Assembly (NCBI GenBank): GCA_947302065.1 | Contig: CAMYUO010000037.1 | Coordinates: 1 to 9,566 of the forward strand | Length of the DNA stretch: 9,566 nt | Direction: 5' to 3' | From: an uncultured Clostridia bacterium | Lineage (GTDB): Bacteria; Bacillota; Clostridia; Oscillospirales; Ruminococcaceae | Shown: positions 1-6,577 of the stretch, piece by piece | Numbering within the stretch: the stretch's first letter is position 1 | Layout: each line of letters begins with the position of its first letter | Notes under the pieces: model-generated | What the model was told of the DNA's origin: nothing | Seen by the model: only the letters and a program-made list of their open reading frames with translations | Database searches by the model: none | Program-made: the position numbers and the translations under genes

Positions 1-661
1 CGCACAGGCGTCTGAATATCCTGCCGAATGGCTCCATAAAAATGGCTGTAAACACGACGTTCGACACGGCATAGCTCACCGTCACCCACGCAGCAGAGCT
101 TATCAGGGTGAGGTATCTTGACAGTATGACCTTGCCGTCCATCCACAGACAGCTGTAAAGATCCATCAGCAGCGAGAAAAACACGCCGATAACTGCGCTG
201 TAAATAAGCAGCAGTATGCGGTTCTTTGTCAGCCACTTGCCGAGCATGCCTGCAAAGTAGCCTGTCAGTCCCCATGCGAGCATCTGAAAGGGTGTCCAGC
301 CGCCCTGCCCGAAATAGAAATTTGAAACGAGTGCGGTGAATGCACCGACCATAAAACCTGTCTCTCTGCCGAAATATATCGCTGTGAGAATGATTATCGC
401 AGAGCAGGGTTTGAGTGAGGGCAGAAATGCGAAAACTATCCTGCCGACGACCGAAAGTGCGCTCATCAGCGCAACTATGACAAGCTCCCATGCCGCAGAG
501 CTTTTCTTTTCATAGACGTAGAAATATGCAGCGAGCATAAGTATGACTATTCCCGTGCAGGCAAAGCTTATCGAGCGGTCTTTGAAAAACAGCACGCCTG
601 CAAAGCATATCGCAGGGATGCACAGCAAAAACACGCACAGGCTGACTATCCTTGCTTTCAT
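1..661 (-). CDS. ECF transporter S component (substrate-specificity membrane protein), 3' end missing
   Basis: Reading from the ATG at 661 to the window edge gives 220 residues without a stop; the C-terminus lies outside the window. The protein is very hydrophobic, with about six likely membrane segments (roughly residues 4-26, 32-50, 57-80, 87-115, 122-140, 148-170, with more after 185). The stretch SNFYFGQGGWTPFQM (113-127), followed by AWGLTGYFAGMLG, is typical of an S-component family of energy-coupling-factor importers, the membrane subunit that binds the vitamin-like substrate. Its ATG overlaps the TGA of the ATPase gene as ATGA, so translation is probably coupled. Upstream in the same operon lie the matching ATPase, T component and a DUF4430 lipoprotein, so this is a dedicated rather than solitary S subunit. 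The substrate cannot be read from the sequence; a cobalamin-type compound is inferred from the DUF4430 neighbour. Confidence 0.85.
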   Translation of the reverse strand, partial: MKARIVSLCVFLLCIPAICFAGVLFFKDRSISFACTGIVILMLAAYFYVYEKKSSAAWELVIVALMSALSVVGRIVFAFLPSLKPCSAIIILTAIYFGRETGFMVGAFTALVSNFYFGQGGWTPFQMLAWGLTGYFAGMLGKWLTKNRILLLIYSAVIGVFFSLLMDLYSCLWMDGKVILSRYLTLISSAAWVTVSYAVSNVVFTAIFMEPFGRIFRRLC

Positions 662-2301
662 CGGTGTTCACCGCCTGCTTTGGTGCACTCTTCGAGAGCC
701 TGTGCGGTGACAGCCTGCGGAAAGACATTTCGTGCTATGCGGCTTGCATCTGTCGTATAGAAACGGTTGCGTGCAAAGAACTCGGCGGCAGGTGCCTGTG
801 AGTGAATCCTGCCGTCAAAGAACAGTCCGCAGCGGTGTGCATATGCAGCAGCGAACTCGGTATCGTGCGTTGCGATGATGACGGTCTTTCCCTGCTGTGC
901 AAGCTCGGTGAGCGTTTCGCCGAGGACAGCTTTCGATGCAGGGTCGAGCGCCTTGCTCGGCTCATCGAGGAAGATCATTTTCGGCTCTGTCAGCAGCAGC
1001 TTTATCATTGCGCATTTCTGCACCTCACCGCCCGAAAGGTCATAGGGGTGCATATCCAGCAGCCTTGTGACATCGTAGTGCTCGCAAAGCGCCTCATAGC
1101 CGCCTTTTCTGCCCATCGCCCTGCATGTGCTTTCCAGCTCGTCACGCACCGTCTGTGCGGTGAAGAGAAAATACGGGTCCTGCGGCATAACTGCGACATT
1201 TTCACGGTAGAGCGAGTTGCCCTTGTAAGATTTTATGTTTTTGCCGAAAAGCTCAATTCTGCCCTGCCACGGCTTCAATATGCCGCTGAGCGTTTTGAGC
1301 ATCGTGGTCTTGCCGCAGCCGTTTGAGCCGACGGCGGCGAATATCTCACCGCCTGATACGGTGAGGTCAAGGCAGCTGATGACATCTCTGCCGTTCTTTT
1401 CGTATCTGAAATATACGTTGCGGGCCTGCAAAGCGGGCTTTTTTTCTTTTGCTTTTTCTTTCTTTTCGGGTAGCTTTTTCTGCTCGGGAAATGTCGATTC
1501 AAGGATGTTTTTGGCGTCTCTGACGGTAAAAGCTGTCTTACCCAGCGGCAGCACGGCTCTTGTGCAGGCTGGGATATAGCCTCTGAGCATCGGGTCTTTT
1601 TCGGCTGCGGTGACGAAATCCTCACGGGTGTCAAAGACGGTCGATCTTCCGCTGTCGAGCAGTATCACCTTGTCGCAGAACGAGAATATCTCCTGAGGGT
1701 CGTGCTCGGCAATGATTATTGTCGTGCCAAGCTCGGTGTTGAGGCGGCGCAGTGCTGAATACAGCTTGCTCGTGCCGATAGGGTCAAGCTGTGCGGCCGG
1801 CTCATCGAGCAGCAGTATCTTCGGTGCAGACGTCACGGCGGCACACAGCGAGCACAGCTGTTTCTGACCGCCCGAAAGGGTGTCTATCTCACGGTCATAG
1901 ATGCTCTCGATGCCGAAATATGTTGCCATCTCGCCGACTCTGCCGAGTATCTCCGACGGGTCTGTGCCGAGGTTCTCAAGTGCAAATGCAAGCTCTGCGC
2001 TGACCTTGTGGGTGACCGTCTGCGTGTCGGGATTCTGCGAGATGTAGGAGATAGTCTGTGTGCTTTCGAGCAGTGAAAGCTCGCTCTGCGCTTTGCCGCA
2101 CAAGGCTATATCGCCCGAGAGAGTGCCGACCGGCGATATCTCTTTTTTGAGCAGGCGCAGGAGAGTGGATTTGCCGCTGCCTGTTCTGCCGACGAGCAGC
2201 ACGACCTGTGACGGCTGCACAGCAAAGCTCACGCCTGTGAGCGTGTCTTTGGAACTGCCGTTATATCGGAATCTCAGGTCTTTGCAGGACAGTATCTCCA
2301 T
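658..2301 (-). CDS. ECF transporter ATPase, two fused ABC domains (CbiO/EcfA-like)
   Basis: A protein of 547 aa with two complete ABC ATPase domains in one chain; it powers uptake through the T and S subunits at the inner face of the membrane. Domain 1 has Walker A GRTGSGKST (38-46), Q-loop SQNP (88-91), signature LSGGQ (142-146), Walker B ILLLDEP (162-168) and switch His200. Domain 2 has Walker A GSNGCGKTT (325-333), Q-loop PQDP (373-376), signature LSGGE (422-426), Walker B MIFLDEP (442-448) and switch His479. A Lys/Glu-rich linker (about 274-288) joins them. Both sites look catalytically competent. The ATG at 2301 is preferred to the in-frame ATG at 2343 because AAGGAG lies just upstream of it and because MEILSCKDLRFRY is a normal ABC N-terminus. 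The start overlaps the end of the T-component gene by 28 nt, and its TGA overlaps the S-component ATG. Confidence 0.93.
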   Translation of the reverse strand: MEILSCKDLRFRYNGSSKDTLTGVSFAVQPSQVVLLVGRTGSGKSTLLRLLKKEISPVGTLSGDIALCGKAQSELSLLESTQTISYISQNPDTQTVTHKVSAELAFALENLGTDPSEILGRVGEMATYFGIESIYDREIDTLSGGQKQLCSLCAAVTSAPKILLLDEPAAQLDPIGTSKLYSALRRLNTELGTTIIIAEHDPQEIFSFCDKVILLDSGRSTVFDTREDFVTAAEKDPMLRGYIPACTRAVLPLGKTAFTVRDAKNILESTFPEQKKLPEKKEKAKEKKPALQARNVYFRYEKNGRDVISCLDLTVSGGEIFAAVGSNGCGKTTMLKTLSGILKPWQGRIELFGKNIKSYKGNSLYRENVAVMPQDPYFLFTAQTVRDELESTCRAMGRKGGYEALCEHYDVTRLLDMHPYDLSGGEVQKCAMIKLLLTEPKMIFLDEPSKALDPASKAVLGETLTELAQQGKTVIIATHDTEFAAAYAHRCGLFFDGRIHSQAPAAEFFARNRFYTTDASRIARNVFPQAVTAQALEECTKAGGEHR

Positions 2302-3131
2302 AACGTTTTCTCCTTGATGATAAAAAATAGCGGACATATGCACAAAAGCAGGTAGCAGCCGACGCCTGCAGGGTCAAAGCCGCCCGGCGACAGTCTCGGA
2401 TAATACCAATAATCGAGCTTTTCTGTGCCGATAAAGACATAGCAGGTTATGCACAGCGCAAGGCAGAAGGCTATTGCGGCGGCATCGCTCTTGCGGAAAC
2501 GGCGGCTTTCGGCGTGGGTACGCTTTTTCAAGCCGTATCCCCGTGCTTTCATCGACACGGATATATCCATGACTCTTTCGGATTCATACGCAAGGCAGGC
2601 GATGAACAGCTTTGCGGTGCGGTGCAGGCTTTTCCTGCGGCTGCCGCCTGTGCCGATATGTGCGTGTGCAAGTTCGCTGTACTGTTTGCGCAGCTTGGGT
2701 ATAAAGCCGAGTATCATAGATATAACAAGTGCGGTCTTTGGCATGCGTTTGCCAAAAACCGCAAGGATATCGTCCTGAGTGACTATCGTTCCCCATACGG
2801 AAAACCAGATGATAAGGCAAGCGATGGAGCAGCCGAGGCTCAGCCCGTAAAGCAGTGCTTCGAGCGTGTATGGGTCTTTGCCGATGTAGAACAGGTCTGT
2901 CAGACCTCTGTGGACAAATATTGGGTTGGTCAGTCCCATAACTGCGATGATCGCAGTGCAAAGAGCAAGCGTTCTGAGCGCTTTTTTCTTTTTTATGCAC
3001 AAAAGCAGAACGACTCCGCCCAGCAGGGCGCAGCCTTGCAGATAGGGATTTACCGTAAATACACAAATGCTCATGACGCACACGAAGTACGCCATGGGCA
3101 CTGTAGGGTCAAATGTTTTCAGGTAGCACAT
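2274..3131 (-). CDS. ECF transporter T component (EcfT/CbiQ-like transmembrane coupling protein)
   Basis: A protein of 285 aa with several hydrophobic segments (about residues 14-45, 52-68, 90-115, 132-145, 218-233 and 254-272). This subunit couples ATP hydrolysis in the cytoplasmic ATPase to movement of the S component. The family's cytoplasmic Ala-Arg-Gly motif is visible as SMKARGYG (193-200) in the long basic region between helices, where EcfT proteins contact the Q-helix groove of the ATPases. The start at 3131 leaves only 6 nt after the stop of the lipoprotein gene and has only a weak GCAGG site upstream, so coupled translation is likely. A start at Met13 is possible but would remove the usual short polar N-terminus. 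The 3' end overlaps the ATPase start. The family call is firm; the substrate is set by the S subunit, not by this protein. Confidence 0.88.
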   Translation of the reverse strand: MCYLKTFDPTVPMAYFVCVMSICVFTVNPYLQGCALLGGVVLLLCIKKKKALRTLALCTAIIAVMGLTNPIFVHRGLTDLFYIGKDPYTLEALLYGLSLGCSIACLIIWFSVWGTIVTQDDILAVFGKRMPKTALVISMILGFIPKLRKQYSELAHAHIGTGGSRRKSLHRTAKLFIACLAYESERVMDISVSMKARGYGLKKRTHAESRRFRKSDAAAIAFCLALCITCYVFIGTEKLDYWYYPRLSPGGFDPAGVGCYLLLCICPLFFIIKEKTLWRYCPAKT

Positions 3132-3137
3132 CAGCTG

Positions 3138-3800
3138 TTATGCAGCCTGCTGGTTTGCATAGTAAGCGTTGTAGTCGCAGATGTAGAAAAACTCTACCTT
3201 GTCGCCTGCGTTGAGCTTGCAAGCGTCAGCGCCGACTCCGGGATCTTTGCCGTTAACACTGAACATCCAGCCAGATGTCTTTCCACATGAACCTGCTGCC
3301 ACACTGTTGATGCCCTCAACATACATACCGTATTCGGTCTTCTTTGCGTCGATCTTGATGCCCTTTTCCTCGCCGACTTTAACGAGAAGGTCATAAACTG
3401 TCTTGCCGCTTTCTACCTCGAACTCGGTCTCGTCAAGGATCTTTCCGCTCTGCGGAACGAACTCCTCGCTCTGAAGTCCCTTATCGAGTGAATCGTAGTT
3501 CTTGAGGATATCGGAAACGTCAATAGAAAGAGTTGCCTTGATGTTTGCATCTGCTGCAGATGAAGAATCAGCCTCTGAGCTGCTTGGCTGGTCTGCCTCA
3601 GAGCTTGAATCAGCCTCGCTGCTGTCAGCTGCGCTTGAATCTGCTGCGCTGCTTGACTCAACAACAGAGCTTGACTCTGCAACAGAAGAGCTTGCTGCCT
3701 TTGAAGATGAAGAATCAGACTTGGAACTTGAATCTCCGCAGCCTGCCAGACATGCTACTGCGAGCACAGCGGCTGCGATCATGGATAAAAACTTTTTCAT
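3138..3800 (-). CDS. Surface lipoprotein with Ser-rich tether and DUF4430 (transcobalamin-like C-terminal) domain
   Basis: A protein of 220 aa. Residues 1-20 form a lipoprotein signal peptide ending in the lipobox LAGC, with Cys21 the predicted lipid-modified residue. Residues 22 to about 86 are a low-complexity Ser/Ala/Glu/Asp linker, probably a flexible tether across the wall. Residues about 88-215 form a small beta-rich domain with the DUF4430 hallmarks: a VESGKTVYDLL segment (129-139), GWMFSVNG (177-184) and a late VEFFY strand (202-206). DUF4430 is related to the C-terminal beta domain of eukaryotic intrinsic factor and transcobalamin. It is the first gene of the ECF operon, with AAAGGAG 9 nt before the ATG. 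The likely role is to capture the substrate outside the cell and pass it to the S component; this is inference, since classical ECF systems need no binding protein. Ligand unknown, a corrinoid being the leading guess. Confidence 0.85.
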   Translation of the reverse strand: MKKFLSMIAAAVLAVACLAGCGDSSSKSDSSSSKAASSSVAESSSVVESSSAADSSAADSSEADSSSEADQPSSSEADSSSAADANIKATLSIDVSDILKNYDSLDKGLQSEEFVPQSGKILDETEFEVESGKTVYDLLVKVGEEKGIKIDAKKTEYGMYVEGINSVAAGSCGKTSGWMFSVNGKDPGVGADACKLNAGDKVEFFYICDYNAYYANQQAA

Positions 3801-3833
3801 TTTACCTTACTCCTTTATATTTTACTACACTTG

Positions 3834-3862
3834 ATTATATCACAACATTTAATTTTGTTCAA
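3834..3862 (-). promoter_or_regulatory. Sigma-A promoter of the lipoprotein-ECF operon
   Basis: On the minus strand TTGAAC (3862-3857) is followed by a 17-nt spacer and a perfect TATAAT (3839-3834) preceded by TGA, an extended -10. Transcription should start near 3827, giving a leader of only about 27 nt before the lipoprotein ATG at 3800, with the ribosome site AAAGGAG at 3816-3810. The leader is too short for a cobalamin riboswitch. No operator was recognised. Confidence 0.75.
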
Positions 3863-3975
3863 TAATTAAAAACTACGGAAAACAGGTCGCAGATGCGCAG
3901 TTTTTGGATATTTTGCCTATATGTAATAGTACCTATGCACGCAGGCTATCGCAGAGCATAGACAAAGGCAATGGC

Positions 3976-4019
3976 AAAAAAGTGTGCGCACTCTGCATTT
4001 TGGGGAGCAGGGTGCGCAC
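3976..4019 (-). terminator. Intrinsic terminator after spo0A
   Basis: Read on the minus strand, GTGCGCAC (4019-4012) pairs with GTGCGCAC (3991-3984). A second helix of 4 bp lies inside it (4010-4007 with 3996-3993), separated by one mismatch, and the loop is about 10 nt. The hairpin is followed by TTTTTT (3981-3976). It starts 30 nt after the spo0A stop and separates spo0A from the ECF operon promoter. Confidence 0.85.
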
Positions 4020-4048
4020 GAAGGTAAAGGAATAGGGGAGAGCGCTGT

Positions 4049-4831
4049 TCAGCATGCCACAAGGGTCTTGTACTTGAGGCATATCTTGTCGGTGATAAGG
4101 GCGATGAACTCGCTGTTTGTGGGTTTGCCCTTGCCGACGTTTATGGTATAGCCGAAAAAGCTGTTGAGGGTATCGACATCGCCTCTGTCCCATGCGATCT
4201 CGATGGCGTGGCGGATAGCTCTTTCGACCCTTGACGGTGTGGTGGAGAATTTCTTTGCGACAGACGGATAAAGCATCTTTGTTACGCTTTCGAGCATCTC
4301 CTTGTCGCCGACCGATGCCATTATCGCCTCACGCAGATAGTGATAGCCCTTTATGTGCGCAGGCACGCCTATCTGGTGGATTATATCGGTGACGATTATC
4401 TCGAGGTTAGGGCTGCCCTTTCTCTGCACGGCGGCAGCGCCCGAGGTGATATCGGTGTCGATATCGAGCATCGCCTTGATCCTGTCGCCGAGCATCTTGA
4501 CATCGAACGGTTTGAGCATAAAGTAGCTTGCGCCCGCATTCATCACCTGCGATTCGATAAATGCGTTCTCATATGCGCTTGTTACGATGAAAAGAGGCTT
4601 TTTGCAGCCGCTTGCATTGACTTTCTTGATAAGCTCGATAGCATCAAGGCTTGGCATCACGGCATCGACCATTACGATGTCGGGAAGCTCGTTTTTTATC
4701 GCATCGTAGACAACGAGACCGTCTTTCTGACGGGTTATCACGAAAAATCCCATAGCACGCAGGGAAGAAGCGCAGAACACGCCGTACTGAGCAGAATCGT
4801 CACCGATGAGTATTTTTATCTTGTTTGTCAT
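4049..4831 (-). CDS. spo0A: Spo0A, master response regulator of sporulation
   Basis: A protein of 260 aa, close to the usual Spo0A length. Residues about 5-122 form a receiver domain: acidic pair Asp11/Asp12, phospho-acceptor Asp56 in IVMVDAVMP, Thr84-Ser85 and Lys107 in MLKPFD. Residues about 140-258 are the Spo0A-specific DNA-binding domain, with the near-invariant segments [19 protein letters not shown] (152-170) and [18 protein letters not shown] (200-217), the latter spanning the recognition helix. Phosphorylated Spo0A binds 0A boxes (TGTCGAA) and directs entry into sporulation; in anaerobic Firmicutes it also affects stationary-phase metabolism. The ATG at 4831 has GGAGG 8 nt upstream. 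The gene follows spoIVB in the same direction, the standard Firmicute arrangement, and ends 30 nt before an intrinsic terminator. All key residues are present, so it should be functional. Confidence 0.97.
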   Translation of the reverse strand: MTNKIKILIGDDSAQYGVFCASSLRAMGFFVITRQKDGLVVYDAIKNELPDIVMVDAVMPSLDAIELIKKVNASGCKKPLFIVTSAYENAFIESQVMNAGASYFMLKPFDVKMLGDRIKAMLDIDTDITSGAAAVQRKGSPNLEIIVTDIIHQIGVPAHIKGYHYLREAIMASVGDKEMLESVTKMLYPSVAKKFSTTPSRVERAIRHAIEIAWDRGDVDTLNSFFGYTINVGKGKPTNSEFIALITDKICLKYKTLVAC

Positions 4832-4960
4832 GATTTATTCCTCCGTTATTATGTATGATGTTTTTCACAATTGCATTTTTCTGTACAGAGCTTTATGTGT
4901 TTTCCACAATCAAAAGCATACCACAAGTAAATTTCAAATGCAATAGTTTTTTGGATAAAT

Positions 4961-4979
4961 CGTCAACAAAATTACGACA
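4961..4979 (-). promoter_or_regulatory. Possible spo0A promoter -35 with an imperfect 0A box just upstream
   Basis: On the minus strand TTGACG (4966-4961) matches the -35 consensus in 5 of 6 positions. It is preceded by TGTCGTA (4979-4973), one base off the 0A box TGTCGAA. The hexamer 17 nt downstream (TTGCAT) is a poor -10, and no convincing sigma-H promoter was found, so the start site remains uncertain. The position about 130-150 bp before the spo0A ATG is plausible. Confidence 0.3.
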
Positions 4980-5052
4980 TTTTAGGGCATACTGCACAAT
5001 GATTTGGCATATAATATAACTAATCGGGATAATTCTGAATTATCATACTTGT

Positions 5053-5083
5053 TTCGACAGACTGTCTGCCGCAGTGTGTCGAA
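5053..5083. promoter_or_regulatory. Inverted pair of perfect 0A boxes (Spo0A binding sites) upstream of spo0A
   Basis: TTCGACA (5053-5059, the complement of TGTCGAA) and TGTCGAA (5077-5083) form an inverted repeat, extended to 8 bp by the flanking t5052 and a5084. A second inner dyad, actg (5061-5064) with cagt (5072-5075), gives a larger imperfect palindrome. TGTCGAA is the established Spo0A target. The sites lie 220-250 bp before the spo0A ATG, so Spo0A autoregulation is the natural reading. As RNA the same bases could fold into a hairpin, but no U-tract follows on either strand, so a terminator is less likely. Confidence 0.6.
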
Positions 5084-5136
5084 AAGGGCAAGAAAAAGGC
5101 GGAAATAGAGGCTTGTTTGTCTGATATCGGTTGACA

Positions 5137-5173
5137 CCCGAAGGGGTTCGGGGGCGACCGGAAAGCCCCCGAA
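5137..5173. repeat. GC-rich palindrome with two mutually exclusive hairpins after spoIVB
   Basis: TTCGGGGGC (5147-5155) pairs perfectly with GCCCCCGAA (5165-5173) around a 9-nt loop. Its first six bases can instead pair with CCCGAA (5137-5142) around a GGGG loop. The element starts 10 nt beyond the spoIVB stop, where a terminator would be expected, but no T-run follows on the minus strand. It could be a factor-dependent or processing hairpin, or a dispersed palindromic repeat. Confidence 0.5.
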
Positions 5174-5182
5174 ATTAACTGT

Positions 5183-6376
5183 TTACCCTGCCTTAGCCAT
5201 AGCGCCCGGCAGGCTTTCGCACTGCTCATACATACGGTCGGCAAATACCGCAAAACCGCACTTGGGGTCGTCAACGAGAACGTGGGTGACTGCGCCGACG
5301 AGCCTGCCGTTCTGGATTATTGGCGAGCCGCTCATTCCCTGCAGAATGCCGCCCGTTTTGCCGATAAGCTCATCATCTGTTACCTCGATGTCAAAATCGT
5401 GACCCTTGCTTCCCGTAAGGTCGATGCCCGAAATGCGTATCTTGTACTTTTTCGAGCCGCCGTTGTCAGTCGAGGTGTAGATCTCGGCATCACCGTTCTG
5501 TATTTACTGTCGGAAACCGAGCGGTATCTCGGCGTGGTTGGTCGCAGGAGGTGACCACAGCTCTCCGAAAACGCCGCAGGACGAGTTGATGAGCACCGTG
5601 CCTGTGTCGGCTGAGCCTGTCAGTTCGCCGCTGAGCCAGCCGGGTGAGCCTTTGCGTGACTTGGTAAAGTCGATGATGCGCACATTTCCCGTTCTGCCCT
5701 TTGAAAGCGGCAGGGGAGTTTTTACATCGGCATCGCAGACGGGGTGACCCAGACCGCCGAAATGCCCTGTTGACTTTTCATAAAATGTCATCGTGCCGAT
5801 GCCTGCGGACGAGTCACGCACCCACATACCTGCTTTGTATTCGCCGCCGATGAGGTCGGGCGTGAGGGTGGTGCTGAGCTGTTTGCCGTCACGGCGGTAG
5901 GTGACGATGCAGGGCTTGCCGTGCGTTTGTGCGATAAGCTCGCCGACCTGCTCGTTAGAGCTGACAGAAGTGCCGCCGATGGACATTATGATGTCGCCTT
6001 TTTGTATGCCGCAGTCCTTTGCGGCGCATTTTCCGCTGTTTTCCTGCAGGCTTACGACGAGCACGCCGTTTGTTATCAGCTTTACGCCGAACGGCTCACC
6101 GCAGGGCACGAGCATCGGGCGTTTGGTGATATCTGCCTCTACGTCTTTTATCGGGACCGAGCCGAAGAGCATGAGGGTGCTTTTGCTCTGCCCGTCGGAC
6201 AGGTCGCAGGATGACGGTTTTGCCGAGACGGAGAACAGCGTTGACAGTGTAAACTCGCCGCCTTGCCCGACGTTAAAGCGGTCGGGCAGCGCATATGCGT
6301 AGAATGCGGCGGTGACGAGCAGGGCGAGGGCTGCAAATAAAAATGTCACTGCGCATTTTCTGAAAAAAACACACAT
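5183..6376 (-). pseudogene. spoIVB: SpoIVB-type PDZ serine peptidase, interrupted by an in-frame TAA at codon 291
   Basis: SpoIVB is the forespore-secreted S55 serine peptidase that triggers pro-sigma-K processing in the mother cell. Here 290 codons run from the ATG at 6376 (AAAGGAG 12 nt upstream) to TAA at 5506-5504, and the same frame then stays open for 106 codons to TAA at 5185-5183. Joined, it would be about 397 residues, near the 426 of the B. subtilis protein. Visible parts are a membrane anchor (about 9-29), a PDZ domain (about 97-170) with CGIQKGDIIMSIGG, GMWVRDSSAGIGTMTFY and GLGHP with His211. Beyond the stop come VTDDEL (Asp334) and GGILQGMSGSPI (Ser349). His211, Asp334 and Ser349 match the known triad, the 15-residue Asp-Ser spacing being identical to B. 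subtilis D363/S378. The truncated product lacks Asp and Ser. The cause may be a nonsense mutation, a sequencing error or stop readthrough. It lies directly upstream of spo0A. Confidence 0.9.
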
Positions 6377-6413
6377 AATAATTAATAACTCCTTTCGATT
6401 TTTCTGTTGCGTG

Positions 6414-6441
6414 ATATTATTGTTCGCACGGGTGCGGTCAA
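6414..6441 (-). promoter_or_regulatory. Candidate promoter of spoIVB
   Basis: On the minus strand TTGACC (6441-6436) and TAATAT (6419-6414) are 16 nt apart, with a probable start about 30 nt before the spoIVB ATG. spoIVB is normally read by the forespore sigma factor G. AATAATA here resembles a sigma-G -10, but no matching -35 was found at the right distance, so the sigma factor is unresolved. Confidence 0.4.
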
Positions 6442-6458
6442 AATTCAATTGGCGTGTC

Positions 6459-6501
6459 AAGTATTATCTGCCTTGGCTTTTATGGCAGAAAATACTTTTT
6501 T
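6459..6501 (+). terminator. Plus-strand intrinsic terminator inside the divergent intergenic region
   Basis: AAGTATT (6459-6465) and TCTGCC (6467-6472) pair with GGCAGA (6484-6489) and AATACTT (6491-6497): 13 bp with one A/A mismatch and an 11-nt loop. TTTTTT (6496-6501) follows on the plus strand. On the minus strand no T-run follows. No plus-strand gene lies upstream within the window, so the source of the RNA that it would stop is unknown. Confidence 0.6.
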
Positions 6502-6508
6502 GCGGCGG

Positions 6509-6537
6509 TTGATAATTCGGCAATGTTGTGCTATACT
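6509..6537 (+). promoter_or_regulatory. Sigma-A promoter of the four-helix membrane protein gene
   Basis: TTGATA (6509-6514), a 17-nt spacer and TATACT (6532-6537) preceded by TGC, an extended -10. Transcription should start near 6544, giving a leader of about 34 nt. The ribosome site AAGAGG (about 6566-6571) precedes the ATG at 6578. Confidence 0.75.
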
Positions 6538-6577
6538 ATAAGGACAAGTCTATTTTAATACATAAAAGAGGTCGATT

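Larger units (their letters stand above)
4832..5182. other. spoIVB-spo0A intergenic region, no gene
   Basis: These 351 bp contain no credible coding sequence. From the spoIVB side they hold the GC-rich palindrome, the inverted 0A boxes, an A/T-rich stretch (about 4860-5040) with the weak TTGACG promoter candidate and imperfect 0A box, and the GGAGG ribosome site of spo0A near 4839-4843. The length and content fit a regulatory region through which spo0A can be expressed separately from spoIVB. Confidence 0.6.

Noticed and set aside
60..66. A further TTCGACA (0A box complement) inside the S-component gene
   Set aside because: It lies deep in coding sequence as part of a Val-Ser-Asn codon run and is a single site; a chance match is likely.
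802..1326. Plus-strand open frame (174 codons) opposite the ECF ATPase
   Set aside because: The minus-strand ABC motifs are beyond doubt and the frame shows no independent coding signal.
2514..3290. Long plus-strand open frame (258 codons) opposite the T component and lipoprotein genes
   Set aside because: It overlaps two well-supported minus-strand genes, its translation is compositionally odd with no domain, and it has no promoter or ribosome site.
3540..3735. Repetitive Ser/Ala/Asp codons that resemble a DNA repeat array
   Set aside because: The repeats are irregular and in frame, and they encode a typical flexible lipoprotein tether; neither a CRISPR nor a regular tandem repeat.
3863..3975. 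Cobalamin riboswitch upstream of the ECF operon
   Set aside because: The promoter lies downstream of this stretch, so it is not in the transcript, and no B12-box-like sequence was seen.
4340..4858. Plus-strand open frame (172 codons) opposite spo0A
   Set aside because: It is a mirror frame of spo0A codons, a common artefact in GC-rich third positions, with no family resemblance.
5052..5084. Intrinsic terminator formed by the 0A-box inverted repeat
   Set aside because: The hairpin is plausible but no T-run follows on either strand, while both arms match the 0A box exactly, so a protein-binding site explains it better.
6455..6460. Perfect TTGACA on the minus strand upstream of spoIVB
   Set aside because: No -10 hexamer lies 16-18 nt downstream, and the TTGACC/TAATAT pair nearer the gene is a better candidate.
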